NCBI GenBank assembly: GCA_031548435.1
Contig: JAVBRA010000006.1
Coordinates: 62,001-126,000, forward strand
Length of the DNA stretch: 64,000 bases
Direction: 5' to 3'
Source: JAVBRA01 sp031548435
GTDB lineage: Bacteria > Bacteroidota > Bacteroidia > Bacteroidales > Rikenellaceae
The notes below the pieces were generated by a model. The model had not been told where the DNA came from and did no database searches. It saw nothing but the letters and a program-made list of their open reading frames with translations. How positions within the stretch are numbered: position 1 is the first letter of the stretch; every line of letters starts with the position of its first letter. Below, piece by piece: positions 41,052-48,366 of this stretch. Position numbers and translations under genes: made by a program.

Positions 41052-43694
41052 ATGAGCGAGATTCCCGAAAAAATAAAGAAATATGTCGAAACGCCCCTGA
41101 TGAAGCAATATTACGACATCAAGGCGGTGCACCACGATGCGATACTGCTGTTCCGTGTGGGCGACTTTTACGAAACCTTCGGCGACGACGCCATCAAGGC
41201 GGCGGGCATCCTGGGCATCACCCTCACGCGGCGGGCCAACGGAGCGGCATCGTCGGTCGAGTTGGCCGGATTTCCGCACCACGCCATCGAAACATACCTG
41301 CCGAAGCTGGTGAGGGCCGGCGAGCGGGTGGCCATCTGCGAACAGTTGGAAGATCCCAAGACGGTGAAAACGCTCGTCAAGCGCGGGGTGACCGAGTTGG
41401 TGACCCCCGGCGTGGCGTTCAATGACAATATCCTCGACCACAAAGAAAATTCGTTCCTGGCGTGCGTCTTCTTCGGCAAAAAGTCGATGGGCGTGGCGTT
41501 CCTCGACGTGTCGACCGGCGAGTTCTTTGTCGCCGAGGGCAGCAGCCAGTACATCGACAAGCTGATCGCCAATTTCTCTCCGAAGGAGGTGCTGATCCAG
41601 AAGGGGTTCGAGGGCGAATTCCGCGCCACGTTCGGCCGCCGGATCTACACCTACCGCCTCGACGAATGGGTGTTTTCCGAAGACCGCTCGCGCCAGAAAC
41701 TGCAAACGCTGCTGGGGACGACTTCGCTCAAGGGGTTCGGGTTGGAGAACATGGCCGAAGGGATCACCGCTGCCGGCGCCATCCTCTACTACCTCGACTT
41801 CACCGAGCACAAGAACATCGCCCACATCACCAAGATCTCGCGGGTGGACGAGGGCGACCATGTGTGGCTCGATAAGTTCACCATCCGCAATCTCGAACTG
41901 TTCGGTTCGAACGCCGAGCGGGGCTTGTCGTTCGTGTCGGTGATCGACCGCACGCTGTCGCCCATGGGGTCGCGCCTGTTGAAGCGATGGATCGGCATGC
42001 CGCTCAAAAGTCCCGAAAAAATCGAGGCGCGGCTGGCCATTGTCGATTCGCTGTTGGCCTCGCCTGCGCTCAAGGACACGATTTCCGAGAACATCGCGCA
42101 GATCGGCGACCTGGAGCGCATCATTTCCAAGATCGCCGTGGGGCGCGTGTCGCCGCGTGAGATCGTGCAGTTTAAAAACTCGCTTTACAATATAGAGAAG
42201 ATCAAGGAGACCATCGCTCTCTCGGGTGACGAAAGCCTGCGCGCTTTCGGCGAAAAACTCGATTTTTGCGCTTCGGTGCGTGAACGGATCGAACGGGAGA
42301 TCCTGCCCGATCCGGCGGTGGCCATCGTCAAGGGCGGCGTCATTGCCGACGGGGTGAGCCACGAGCTCGACCAGCTGCGCAAAATCGCCCTCCACGGCAA
42401 GGATTTTCTGAATGAGATCGTCTCGCGCGAGATCGACCGGACGGGGATATCGTCCCTGAAGATCAGCTACAACAACGTCTTCGGCTACTACATCGAGGTG
42501 CGCAACGCCCACAAAGACAAGGTTCCCGCCGAGTGGATCCGCAAGCAGACGCTGGTCAACGCCGAGCGTTACATCACCGAGGAGCTGAAAGAGTACGAAA
42601 CCAAGATCCTCGGCGCCGAGCAGAATATGCTGGTGATCGAGCAGCAACTCTATGCGGCGTTGCTCGACGAACTGACCCGATATGTGGCCGTGACGCAGAG
42701 CAACGCTTCGGTCGTGGCGCAGTTGGACTGCCTGGTCGGGTTTGCGTCGCTGGCCGCCTCCGGGGGGTACTGCCGGCCTCGGGTGGACGATTCGGATGTG
42801 ATCGACATCACCGCCGGCCGCCATCCGGTCATCGAACATGCCTTGCCGATCGGGGAGAGCTATGTCCCCAACGACGTTTATCTTGACGGCAAACAGCAAC
42901 AAATCATGATGATCACCGGGCCCAACATGTCGGGTAAAAGCGCCCTGCTGCGCCAAACGGCCCTGATCGTGCTTATGGCCCAGATCGGGAGTTATGTTCC
43001 TGCTGCTGCGGCTTCGATCGGGGTGGTCGACAAGATTTTCACCCGTGTGGGGGCGTCCGACAACATTTCGCAGGGCGAATCGACGTTCATGGTCGAAATG
43101 CTTGAAAGCGCCAATATCCTCAATAATATCTCCGGCCGCAGCCTGGTGCTTTTCGACGAGATCGGCCGGGGCACCAGCACCTACGACGGCATTTCGATCG
43201 CCTGGGCCATCGTCGAATACATCCACGAGCATCCGCGCGCCAAGGCCAAAACGCTGTTTGCCACCCATTATCACGAACTGAACGAGATGGAGGACCTCTA
43301 TCCGCGGGTCAGGAACTACAACGTTTCGGTCAAGGAGGCGAACCGCAGCGTGGTGTTCCTGCGCAAGTTGGAGCGCGGCGGCACCGAGCATTCGTTCGGG
43401 ATCCACGTGGCCAAGATGGCCGGGATGCCCGCCTCGCTGGTCGAGCGGGCCGAGAGTGTGCTGCGCGACATGGAAGCCTCGCGCCGCCACGATGCGCCGC
43501 AACAGGCGGCGGCGCCTGTGAAAGGCAAAAAGGGCGGGGCAGCGGCGAACAATATGCAACTCAGTATTTTTCAGCTCGACGATCCGGTGCTGAAGCAGGT
43601 GCGTGACGAGATCAAAGAGCTGGATATCAACTCGCTCACTCCCATCGAAGCGCTGAACAAGTTGAACCACATCAAAAAACTTACCGGATTGTAG
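41052..43694 (+). CDS. mutS: DNA mismatch repair protein MutS
   Basis: ATG 41052 (MSEIPEKIKKYVETPLMKQY) gives 880 residues. Domain I carries the mismatch-reading F-x-E motif (LFRVGDFYETFGDDA). The connector, core and clamp domains follow. The ATPase has Walker A GPNMSGKSALLRQ, Walker B VLFDEIGRGTSTYDG and the signature LATHYHEL-like FATHYHELNEM. The C-terminal tail (LKQVRDEIKELDINSLTPIE) is the dimer/tetramer region. It is full length and should be functional in post-replicative mismatch repair. A TTG at 41043 is a less likely start. Confidence 0.96.
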   Translation: MSEIPEKIKKYVETPLMKQYYDIKAVHHDAILLFRVGDFYETFGDDAIKAAGILGITLTRRANGAASSVELAGFPHHAIETYLPKLVRAGERVAICEQLEDPKTVKTLVKRGVTELVTPGVAFNDNILDHKENSFLACVFFGKKSMGVAFLDVSTGEFFVAEGSSQYIDKLIANFSPKEVLIQKGFEGEFRATFGRRIYTYRLDEWVFSEDRSRQKLQTLLGTTSLKGFGLENMAEGITAAGAILYYLDFTEHKNIAHITKISRVDEGDHVWLDKFTIRNLELFGSNAERGLSFVSVIDRTLSPMGSRLLKRWIGMPLKSPEKIEARLAIVDSLLASPALKDTISENIAQIGDLERIISKIAVGRVSPREIVQFKNSLYNIEKIKETIALSGDESLRAFGEKLDFCASVRERIEREILPDPAVAIVKGGVIADGVSHELDQLRKIALHGKDFLNEIVSREIDRTGISSLKISYNNVFGYYIEVRNAHKDKVPAEWIRKQTLVNAERYITEELKEYETKILGAEQNMLVIEQQLYAALLDELTRYVAVTQSNASVVAQLDCLVGFASLAASGGYCRPRVDDSDVIDITAGRHPVIEHALPIGESYVPNDVYLDGKQQQIMMITGPNMSGKSALLRQTALIVLMAQIGSYVPAAAASIGVVDKIFTRVGASDNISQGESTFMVEMLESANILNNISGRSLVLFDEIGRGTSTYDGISIAWAIVEYIHEHPRAKAKTLFATHYHELNEMEDLYPRVRNYNVSVKEANRSVVFLRKLERGGTEHSFGIHVAKMAGMPASLVERAESVLRDMEASRRHDAPQQAAAPVKGKKGGAAANNMQLSIFQLDDPVLKQVRDEIKELDINSLTPIEALNKLNHIKKLTGL

Positions 43695-43714
43695 GTGCTG
43701 GGAAAAGGGCGCGG

Positions 43715-43746
43715 TTTCGGATTTTGACAAAATATTATTATATTTG
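43715..43746 (+). promoter_or_regulatory. Promoter of the OsmC-like gene
   Basis: TATATTTG (43739-43746) is a full -7 match and TTTC (43715-43718) lies 20 bp upstream. The predicted start near 43753 falls after an ATG at 43749, which favours ATG 43767 as the translation start. Confidence 0.55.
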
Positions 43747-43766
43747 CAATGTCTAAAAACCAACCC

Positions 43767-44171
43767 ATGAGAACACTAAAAACCATTCACCTCGGAAGCC
43801 TCCGTGCCGAGACCACCCACCTCAAGCAAGACCGTACTGTAACCACTGACGTTGCCGAGTCGCTCGGCGGCATCGGGCACTACCTGTCGCCCTCGTCGGT
43901 GTTGGCGGCCTCGGTGGCCAACTGCAAAATGTCGATGCTGGCCTCGTGTTCGGCAAGAAAAGGATTCCCGATCGAAGGGGCGCGGATCGAGACCGACTAC
44001 GAATCCAATCCTGACGGAAGCCTCAAAAAACTCTCCATCGATCTCTACCTGCCGCAGGCCTATGATGAAAAAACCACCGCTACGCTTGAGGCATGGGTGC
44101 ATTCGTGTCCCGTGCGCAAGAGCCTGCACCCGGAAGTCGAGGTGGCCGTCGCTTTCCATTATGGGGTATGA
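43767..44171 (+). CDS. OsmC/Ohr-family protein
   Basis: ATG 43767 (MRTLKTIHLGSLRAETTHLK) gives 134 residues and is preferred because the promoter puts transcription start at about 43753. The fold's two reactive positions are recognisable: Cys in SVANCKMSMLASCSARKGF and C-P in HSCPVRKSLHPEVEV. OsmC-like proteins are thiol-dependent hydroperoxide reductases. The N-terminal Gly-rich strand (ESLGGIGHYLSPSSVLAASV) is typical. It ends at a long hairpin shared with efp. Confidence 0.85.
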   Translation: MRTLKTIHLGSLRAETTHLKQDRTVTTDVAESLGGIGHYLSPSSVLAASVANCKMSMLASCSARKGFPIEGARIETDYESNPDGSLKKLSIDLYLPQAYDEKTTATLEAWVHSCPVRKSLHPEVEVAVAFHYGV

Positions 44172-44175
44172 GTTG

Positions 44176-44235
44176 TTTGCGCTAAAATAAAAAAGGGGAA
44201 CCGACTGCGGTTCCCCTTTTTTATTTTAGCGCAAA
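44176..44235. terminator. 28-bp-stem bidirectional terminator (osmC-like / efp)
   Basis: 44176-44203 and 44208-44235 are perfectly complementary over 28 bp around loop ACTG. The central A-tract and T-tract flank GGGGAACCG, so it works on both strands between convergent genes. Confidence 0.9.
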
Positions 44236-44238
44236 CGC

Positions 44239-44805
44239 CTATTTGATGCGCTCGTAATATTCGCGGGTGCGGGTGTCGACGCGGATTTTTTCTCCCGTTT
44301 CGATGAACAGCGGCACGCGGATGGTGGCGCCCGTTTCCACGGTGGCCGGCTTGAGCGAGTTGGTCGAGGCCGTGTCGCCCTTGATACCCGGCTCGGTGTA
44401 GGTCACCTCCATGTCGATGATGGGCGGGAGCTCGGCCGACAGCACGGCTTCTTTCTCGGTGTGGAACATCACTTCCACGATCTGCCCTTCTTTCATCAGG
44501 TCGGCGTTTTCGATCAGGTCTTTGTTGATGACGATCTGCTCGAACGTTTCGGTATGCATGAAGTTGCTGCCCATATCGTCGTCGTAGAGGTACTGGTAGG
44601 GGCGGCGCTCCACGCGTACAGGATCGATCTTTTCGCCGGCCGAGAACGTATGGTCGATCGTGCGTCCGTTTTCGAGGTTCTTGAGCTTGGTGCGCACGAA
44701 GGCGGGGCCTTTGCCCGGTTTCACGTGCTGGAATTCAACAATCGAGAACGTCTTGCCGTTGAACTCGATGCACAGTCCGTTCTTTATGTCAGCTGTTGTA
44801 GCCAT
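44239..44805 (-). CDS. efp: Translation elongation factor P
   Basis: This 188-residue protein (ATG 44805, MATTADIKNGLCIEFNGKTF) has the standard length. Three KOW/OB-type domains are visible. The tip loop that enters the ribosome reads KPGKGPAF with Lys32, the residue that is modified in the Lys-type EF-Ps. The end (GATIRVPLFIETGEKIRVDT) is the family hallmark. It relieves ribosome stalling at polyproline. Its own promoter is at 44831-44860. Confidence 0.96.
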   Translation of the reverse strand: MATTADIKNGLCIEFNGKTFSIVEFQHVKPGKGPAFVRTKLKNLENGRTIDHTFSAGEKIDPVRVERRPYQYLYDDDMGSNFMHTETFEQIVINKDLIENADLMKEGQIVEVMFHTEKEAVLSAELPPIIDMEVTYTEPGIKGDTASTNSLKPATVETGATIRVPLFIETGEKIRVDTRTREYYERIK

Positions 44806-44830
44806 AGTGTCTGGTTTTTGTTTTGAAGTG

Positions 44831-44860
44831 CAAAGATACTCAATTAAATGAAAAATCAAA
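44831..44860 (-). promoter_or_regulatory. Promoter of efp
   Basis: TTTG (44860-44857), an 18-bp spacer and TATCTTTG (44838-44831) on the minus strand; predicted start about 44824, 19 nt before ATG. Confidence 0.6.
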
Positions 44861-44863
44861 CAC

Positions 44864-44913
44864 CCGCAGGGTGCTCTGTTATCAGGGAGCTTGTTTGGCG
44901 GATGAGCGTTTCC
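44864..44913. repeat. 50-bp direct repeat, copy 1
   Basis: Matches 44952-45001 at 48 of 50 positions (period 88 bp), beginning CCGCAGGGTGCTCTG and ending TTTCC. It lies directly upstream of the efp promoter. Confidence 0.8.
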
Positions 44914-44951
44914 AAGTGAGGTGAAATAATACTTGACGGAACGGGATCTGT

Positions 44952-45001
44952 CCGCAGGGTGCTCTGTTATCAGGGAGCTTGTTTGGCGGATGAACGCTTC
45001 C
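44952..45001. repeat. 50-bp direct repeat, copy 2
   Basis: Second copy, differing at two bases (G to A and T to C) near its 3' end. The flanks are unrelated, so the copies are a discrete repeat unit in the 458-bp gene-free region between efp and the CoA-transferase gene. No convincing gene is seen there. Confidence 0.8.
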
Positions 45002-45058
45002 GGGCCGAACGATGCGTCTGGTGACGAAAGGGGCGGGGTGCATAAATCCTTGCCGACC

Positions 45059-45106
45059 GGAAACATGACCAAAAACATGGTCAAAAACATTGCCGGAAAC
45101 ATGGCC
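45059..45106. repeat. Four imperfect 12-bp tandem repeats
   Basis: Units GGAAACATGACC, AAAAACATGGTC, AAAAACATTGCC and GGAAACATGGCC follow each other without spacing in the same gene-free region. Confidence 0.7.
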
Positions 45107-45211
45107 GGAAACCGACGCCATGAACCTTCCGCCAAGCCTGAAATTGTGCCGCGCAGCCTGTCCGGAGTGTCATCCTTGATGTCCGGCAACGCCTGCGACA
45201 ACCGTGGGATG

Positions 45212-45243
45212 ATAAAAAAGAGGGCCGATATCGGCCCTCTTTT
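45212..45243 (-). terminator. Terminator of the CoA-transferase gene
   Basis: A 28-bp perfect palindrome (45216-45243, centre GATATC) with GAGGGCCGA arms lies 20 bp past the stop codon; on the minus strand it runs into TTTTTTATC. Confidence 0.8.
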
Positions 45244-45263
45244 CGTTTTTATGGTCAATCTGC

Positions 45264-46595
45264 TTATCCGCAGCAGGTTACCGGCGTCTTGTCCATTACA
45301 TAACGATAGTGCGACCCGTAGCGTTCGAATGCCGCTTTTTCCAGCATTTCGCGGTGGTCGGGATGCGCCACGCTGATGATCAAGCGGGCACGCTCCTGAA
45401 GGCTTTTGCCGTAGAGGTTCACGGCGCCGTATTCGGTCACGAACCAGTGGATGTGCGAACGGGTGGTCACCACACCGGCTCCGCAGGTGAGTGCCGAAGC
45501 GATCTTGCTGATGCCCTTGTTCGTTGCCGACGGCATGGCGATGATGGCCTTGCCTCCCTCCGAGCGCGACGCCCCGTAGATGAAGTCGACCTGGCCGCCC
45601 ACGCCCGAGTAGAACGTGGTGCCGAGCGAGTCGGCGCACACCTGGCCCGTGAGGTCGATCTGCAGGGCCGAGTTGATGGCCGTCACTTTCGGGTTGCGCG
45701 AAATGATGAACGGGTCGTTGGTGTAGGCCACGTCCATCATGGCCACGCCCGGGTTGTTGTCGATGAAGTCGTACACCTTCTGCGAACCCATCAGGAAGGT
45801 CGATACCATTTTGCCTTTGTCGATGGCTTTGTTGCGGCCGTTGATCACCCCTTTTTCCACCAGCGGCAGCACGCCGTCGGCGAACATTTCGGTGTGGATG
45901 CCGAGGTCTTTGTGGTTGCCCAGCTGCGCCAGCACGGCGTTGGGAATGGCCCCGATGCCCATTTGCAGGCAGGCCCCGTCTTCGATCAGCGCGGCGCAGT
46001 GCTTGCCGATGGCCGTCTCGACTTCGTCGGGGGCGGTGAAGTGCGCTTCTTCGAGCGGGGCGTCGTCTTCCACGAACAGGTCGATGTCCGAAGCGTGGAT
46101 GAACGCGTCGCCGAATGCGCGCGGCACATATTTGTTCACGACCGCGATGACGGTGGTGGCGCACTCGACGGCCGCCAGGGTGGCATCGACCGAGGTGCCC
46201 AACGACACGTAGCCGTGTTTGTCGGGCGGCGACACCTGGATCATGGCCACGTTACAGGGCAGGACTCCCGAACGGTACAACTTCTGAGTCTCGCTCAGAA
46301 ACACGGGAATGTAGTCCGCGCTGCCGGCCTGGGTGAGTTTGCGCAGGTTGCCGCCCACAAAAAACTGGTCGGCCTGGAAAATGCCTTCGTAGCGGGCTTC
46401 GCCGTAAGGGGCGGGCCCTTCGGTGTGCAGGTGGTGGATGTGTACGTTTTTCAGTTCGCCGCGGTCGCCGCGGTCGAGCATGGCTTTGATCAGCACCTGG
46501 GGGGCGCTGGCCACGCTGCTCAGGTGCACGTGGTCGCCCGATTTGATGGCTTTCACCGCTTCTGCGGCGGTTGTCAGTTTGATGTTGGCACTCAT
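45264..46595 (-). CDS. Acetyl-CoA hydrolase / 4-hydroxybutyrate-type CoA-transferase
   Basis: ATG 46595 (MSANIKLTTAAEAVKAIKSG) gives 443 residues; it is chosen because the promoter at 46635-46665 starts transcription near 46628. The protein has both CoA-transferase halves, the glycine-rich MGIGAIPNAVLAQLGNHKDL loop and the catalytic Glu in GIHTEMFADG. The late GGQVDFIYGASRSEGGKAII segment is also present. In anaerobic Bacteroidales such enzymes exchange CoA between acetate and succinyl-, propionyl- or butyryl-CoA. Acceptor specificity is not evident. Monocistronic. Confidence 0.9.
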   Translation of the reverse strand: MSANIKLTTAAEAVKAIKSGDHVHLSSVASAPQVLIKAMLDRGDRGELKNVHIHHLHTEGPAPYGEARYEGIFQADQFFVGGNLRKLTQAGSADYIPVFLSETQKLYRSGVLPCNVAMIQVSPPDKHGYVSLGTSVDATLAAVECATTVIAVVNKYVPRAFGDAFIHASDIDLFVEDDAPLEEAHFTAPDEVETAIGKHCAALIEDGACLQMGIGAIPNAVLAQLGNHKDLGIHTEMFADGVLPLVEKGVINGRNKAIDKGKMVSTFLMGSQKVYDFIDNNPGVAMMDVAYTNDPFIISRNPKVTAINSALQIDLTGQVCADSLGTTFYSGVGGQVDFIYGASRSEGGKAIIAMPSATNKGISKIASALTCGAGVVTTRSHIHWFVTEYGAVNLYGKSLQERARLIISVAHPDHREMLEKAAFERYGSHYRYVMDKTPVTCCG

Positions 46596-46634
46596 ATTTT
46601 TAAGTTTGAAATCGTCTCGCTTTTTAAGAAAAGC

Positions 46635-46665
46635 CAAAAGTAGAAAAAATTAAACGGTTGTGCAA
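46635..46665 (-). promoter_or_regulatory. Promoter of the CoA-transferase gene
   Basis: TACTTTTG (46642-46635) fits the -7 consensus; TTGC (46665-46662) lies 19 bp upstream. Leader about 33 nt. Confidence 0.55.
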
Positions 46666-46745
46666 GCGGGATGTTTCTGTCGTTTGTTTTCTATGAATTC
46701 ATACGTGTGAAATGGAATGAATTCCTCTTTAAATATAAATTTAGT

Positions 46746-46776
46746 TTTGATATATATATATATATATATATATTTG
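46746..46776 (+). promoter_or_regulatory. Promoter of second NVEALA gene with TA-repeat spacer
   Basis: TTTG (46746-46749) and TATATTTG (46769-46776) are both full consensus matches with a 19-bp spacer. The whole spacer, running into the -7 box, is alternating AT dinucleotides (46750-46772, 11.5 units). A change of one repeat would move spacing to 17 or 21 bp, so expression may be phase-variable. The present spacing is optimal. Confidence 0.75.
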
Positions 46777-46786
46777 TAGCAGTATG

Positions 46787-46819
46787 TTCAATATGATTAA
46801 TGAGTTGGGTCATATTGAA
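46787..46819 (+). promoter_or_regulatory. Inverted repeat in the NVEALA leader
   Basis: TTCAATATGA (46787-46796) and TCATATTGAA (46810-46819) form a perfect 10-bp inverted repeat with a 13-nt spacer, starting about 4 nt after the predicted transcription start. It could be an operator or a leader stem-loop. Confidence 0.45.
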
Positions 46820-46863
46820 ATATGGCGAATAAATCAACTCATCAATGTAAATTATCAAAAGTT

Positions 46864-47139
46864 ATGAAAAAGAAAATTATTTTTGTGTCACTTGCCACAG
46901 TATTTATGATGGGAGGTGTTTTTATCGTCAAGTCTTTGATGACAAATGCAGAGCAATCAGAATTATTGAGAGCCAACATAGAGGCTTTGGTCTCTGGAGA
47001 GGCAGGAGTTCAGACATATACCTGTCATGATGCAATTAGGACAAAAAAGGATAATAATACTTTCTTTTGCGGGACTTGCGCTTTTGTTGCTAATTCCGAG
47101 CCGTCGACATATTCCAGTATAAAAACATGTGTTAAATAG
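46864..47139 (+). CDS. NVEALA-family secreted peptide precursor
   Basis: ATG 46864 (MKKKIIFVSLATVFMMGGVF) gives 91 residues; ATG 46822 would add 14 residues with no signal-peptide features. The hydrophobic signal segment (5-22) is followed by SELLRANIEALVSGEAG, the N-[VI]-E-A-L-[AV]-x-G-E signature, and a tail with four Cys (YTCHDA; FFCGTC; IKTC). The family is widespread in Bacteroidota and its role is not established. The likely mature product is about 45-50 residues, after cleavage near the IEAL-x-x-G motif. It is followed by a hairpin and a propeller lipoprotein gene. Confidence 0.82.
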   Translation: MKKKIIFVSLATVFMMGGVFIVKSLMTNAEQSELLRANIEALVSGEAGVQTYTCHDAIRTKKDNNTFFCGTCAFVANSEPSTYSSIKTCVK

Positions 47140-47159
47140 ATCAGATGATTTATTATGAA

Positions 47160-47189
47160 ATGCCCTGAGGCAATATTCCCTCAGGGCAT
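47160..47189 (+). terminator. Intercistronic hairpin after second NVEALA gene
   Basis: An 11-bp perfect stem (47160-47170 ATGCCCTGAGG with 47179-47189) and 8-nt loop lie between the peptide gene and the propeller gene (start 47206). Only a late T-run (47198-47202) follows, so partial termination or mRNA protection is likely. Confidence 0.6.
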
Positions 47190-47205
47190 ATTCAAAATTT
47201 TTCTT

Positions 47206-48291
47206 ATGAAAAAATTATCGATAGTCCTGTTTGTTTTTATATTGGCCTTGTCCGGCTGCAAACCCTCCGCTTCGCCCGATTACATGATTCTCGACAAGGT
47301 GGTGTATGTCGAGAAATTTCCGCAGGTTTTCGCCCTGACGGACGGGGAGCCCCTCGATCTGGGTGTTTTGGGTGCGAACTCTTTGTCGGTTCAGGATTCT
47401 TTACTGATCGTCTCTTCGTCCGACCCCGAGGGGTATTGGTCGTTTTTTTCGCTGCCCGCACTTGAATACAAGGGAAAATACCTGCACAACGGCAACGGCC
47501 CCAACGAATTTCTCTTCTCCCCCTGGGTGGATCAGCAACACTTTTCAACGGAACAGGGGGCGCTTTTTGCCGACATTTATGACTACCAGACCGGCAAACT
47601 GTATCGGATGAACGTCACCGAGACCGTGCGCGGCGGGCAGCTGAGCATCGCCCCGGCCGATCATCAGCTGCCCTGTGCGTTGTTCGGGTTCCGTGTGCTG
47701 GGCGACGGTGTTTTTTTCTGCAAAGAACCGAATGACGCCCACACCCAACAGGTAAGGTATCTGTTGGATCGCGGAGAAAAGAAAAGCGGGCGCAACATGG
47801 ATCAATTGAACCTGGCCTCTGTCAGCAGCGATCAGGATCTCAATCTGTTGAGCCTCCACACCACAAGCAACGGCGACGGCTCCCGGATTGTCGAGGCGGC
47901 ATTGGCCTTAAACCAGATCAATCTCTATTCGATCGACGACTCGTTCGGTAAGACCATCTGCACCGGCAAGCAGATCGACCATATCGGCAAGGTGCAAGAT
48001 ATCGGGCGTCCGGACAGAATGTACAACTATATGGATCTGAGAATGCATTCCGACTTCTTCGGCGCACTGTACCTGAACGATACCGACGGGAATTTTGAAC
48101 TGGGAACCTCCCGGCTCCCCGTGATCCGGATCTTCGATTGGGACGGCAATCCGTTGGCGGAGATACAGCCCGAACGCACCATCACCACATACGATATCGA
48201 TTTCCGGAACGGTTGGCTGTTCACGCTCAATTACAATACGGAAGAGATCTACAAGTACGATATTGGCGAAATACTGGGGATGTTGAAATAA
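47206..48291 (+). CDS. 6-bladed beta-propeller lipoprotein (BF3164-like) of NVEALA locus
   Basis: ATG 47206 (MKKLSIVLFVFILALSGC) gives 361 residues with the lipid Cys18. The early segment (SLSVQDSLLIVSSSDPEGYW; LEYKGKYLHNGNGPNEFLF) is typical of TolB-like 6-bladed propeller lipoproteins: a strand ending, then G-x-G-P-x-E-F. The end (IRIFDWDGNPLAEIQPERTI ... IYKYDIGEILGM) is a closing blade. Such proteins are often encoded beside NVEALA peptides, so they may bind or present the peptide at the cell surface. That is inference. Confidence 0.8.
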   Translation: MKKLSIVLFVFILALSGCKPSASPDYMILDKVVYVEKFPQVFALTDGEPLDLGVLGANSLSVQDSLLIVSSSDPEGYWSFFSLPALEYKGKYLHNGNGPNEFLFSPWVDQQHFSTEQGALFADIYDYQTGKLYRMNVTETVRGGQLSIAPADHQLPCALFGFRVLGDGVFFCKEPNDAHTQQVRYLLDRGEKKSGRNMDQLNLASVSSDQDLNLLSLHTTSNGDGSRIVEAALALNQINLYSIDDSFGKTICTGKQIDHIGKVQDIGRPDRMYNYMDLRMHSDFFGALYLNDTDGNFELGTSRLPVIRIFDWDGNPLAEIQPERTITTYDIDFRNGWLFTLNYNTEEIYKYDIGEILGMLK

Positions 48292-48307
48292 AACCCGTTG
48301 CAAAACA

Positions 48308-48349
48308 AAATCCCCCGCTTGGTATCGAATGATACGAAGCGGGGGATTT
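48308..48349 (+). terminator. Terminator after the propeller gene
   Basis: AAATCCCCCGCTT (48308-48320) pairs with AAGCGGGGGATTT (48337-48349), with an inner GTATC-GAAT-GATAC stem. Confidence 0.8.
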
Positions 48350-48366
48350 GTTCCGATGCGGCGAGG

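Noticed and set aside
44864..45106. CRISPR array
   Set aside because: Only two 50-bp copies with one 38-bp interval and then short tandem units; no regular spacers and no cas genes.
45001..45376. Plus-strand small protein gene in the repeat region
   Set aside because: The open frame is built from repeats and palindromes, has no promoter or motif, and runs into the antisense of the CoA-transferase gene.
44806..46164. Upstream in-frame extension of efp through the repeat region
   Set aside because: EF-P begins at 44805 with a standard N terminus, and the extension crosses the efp promoter, repeats and the next gene.
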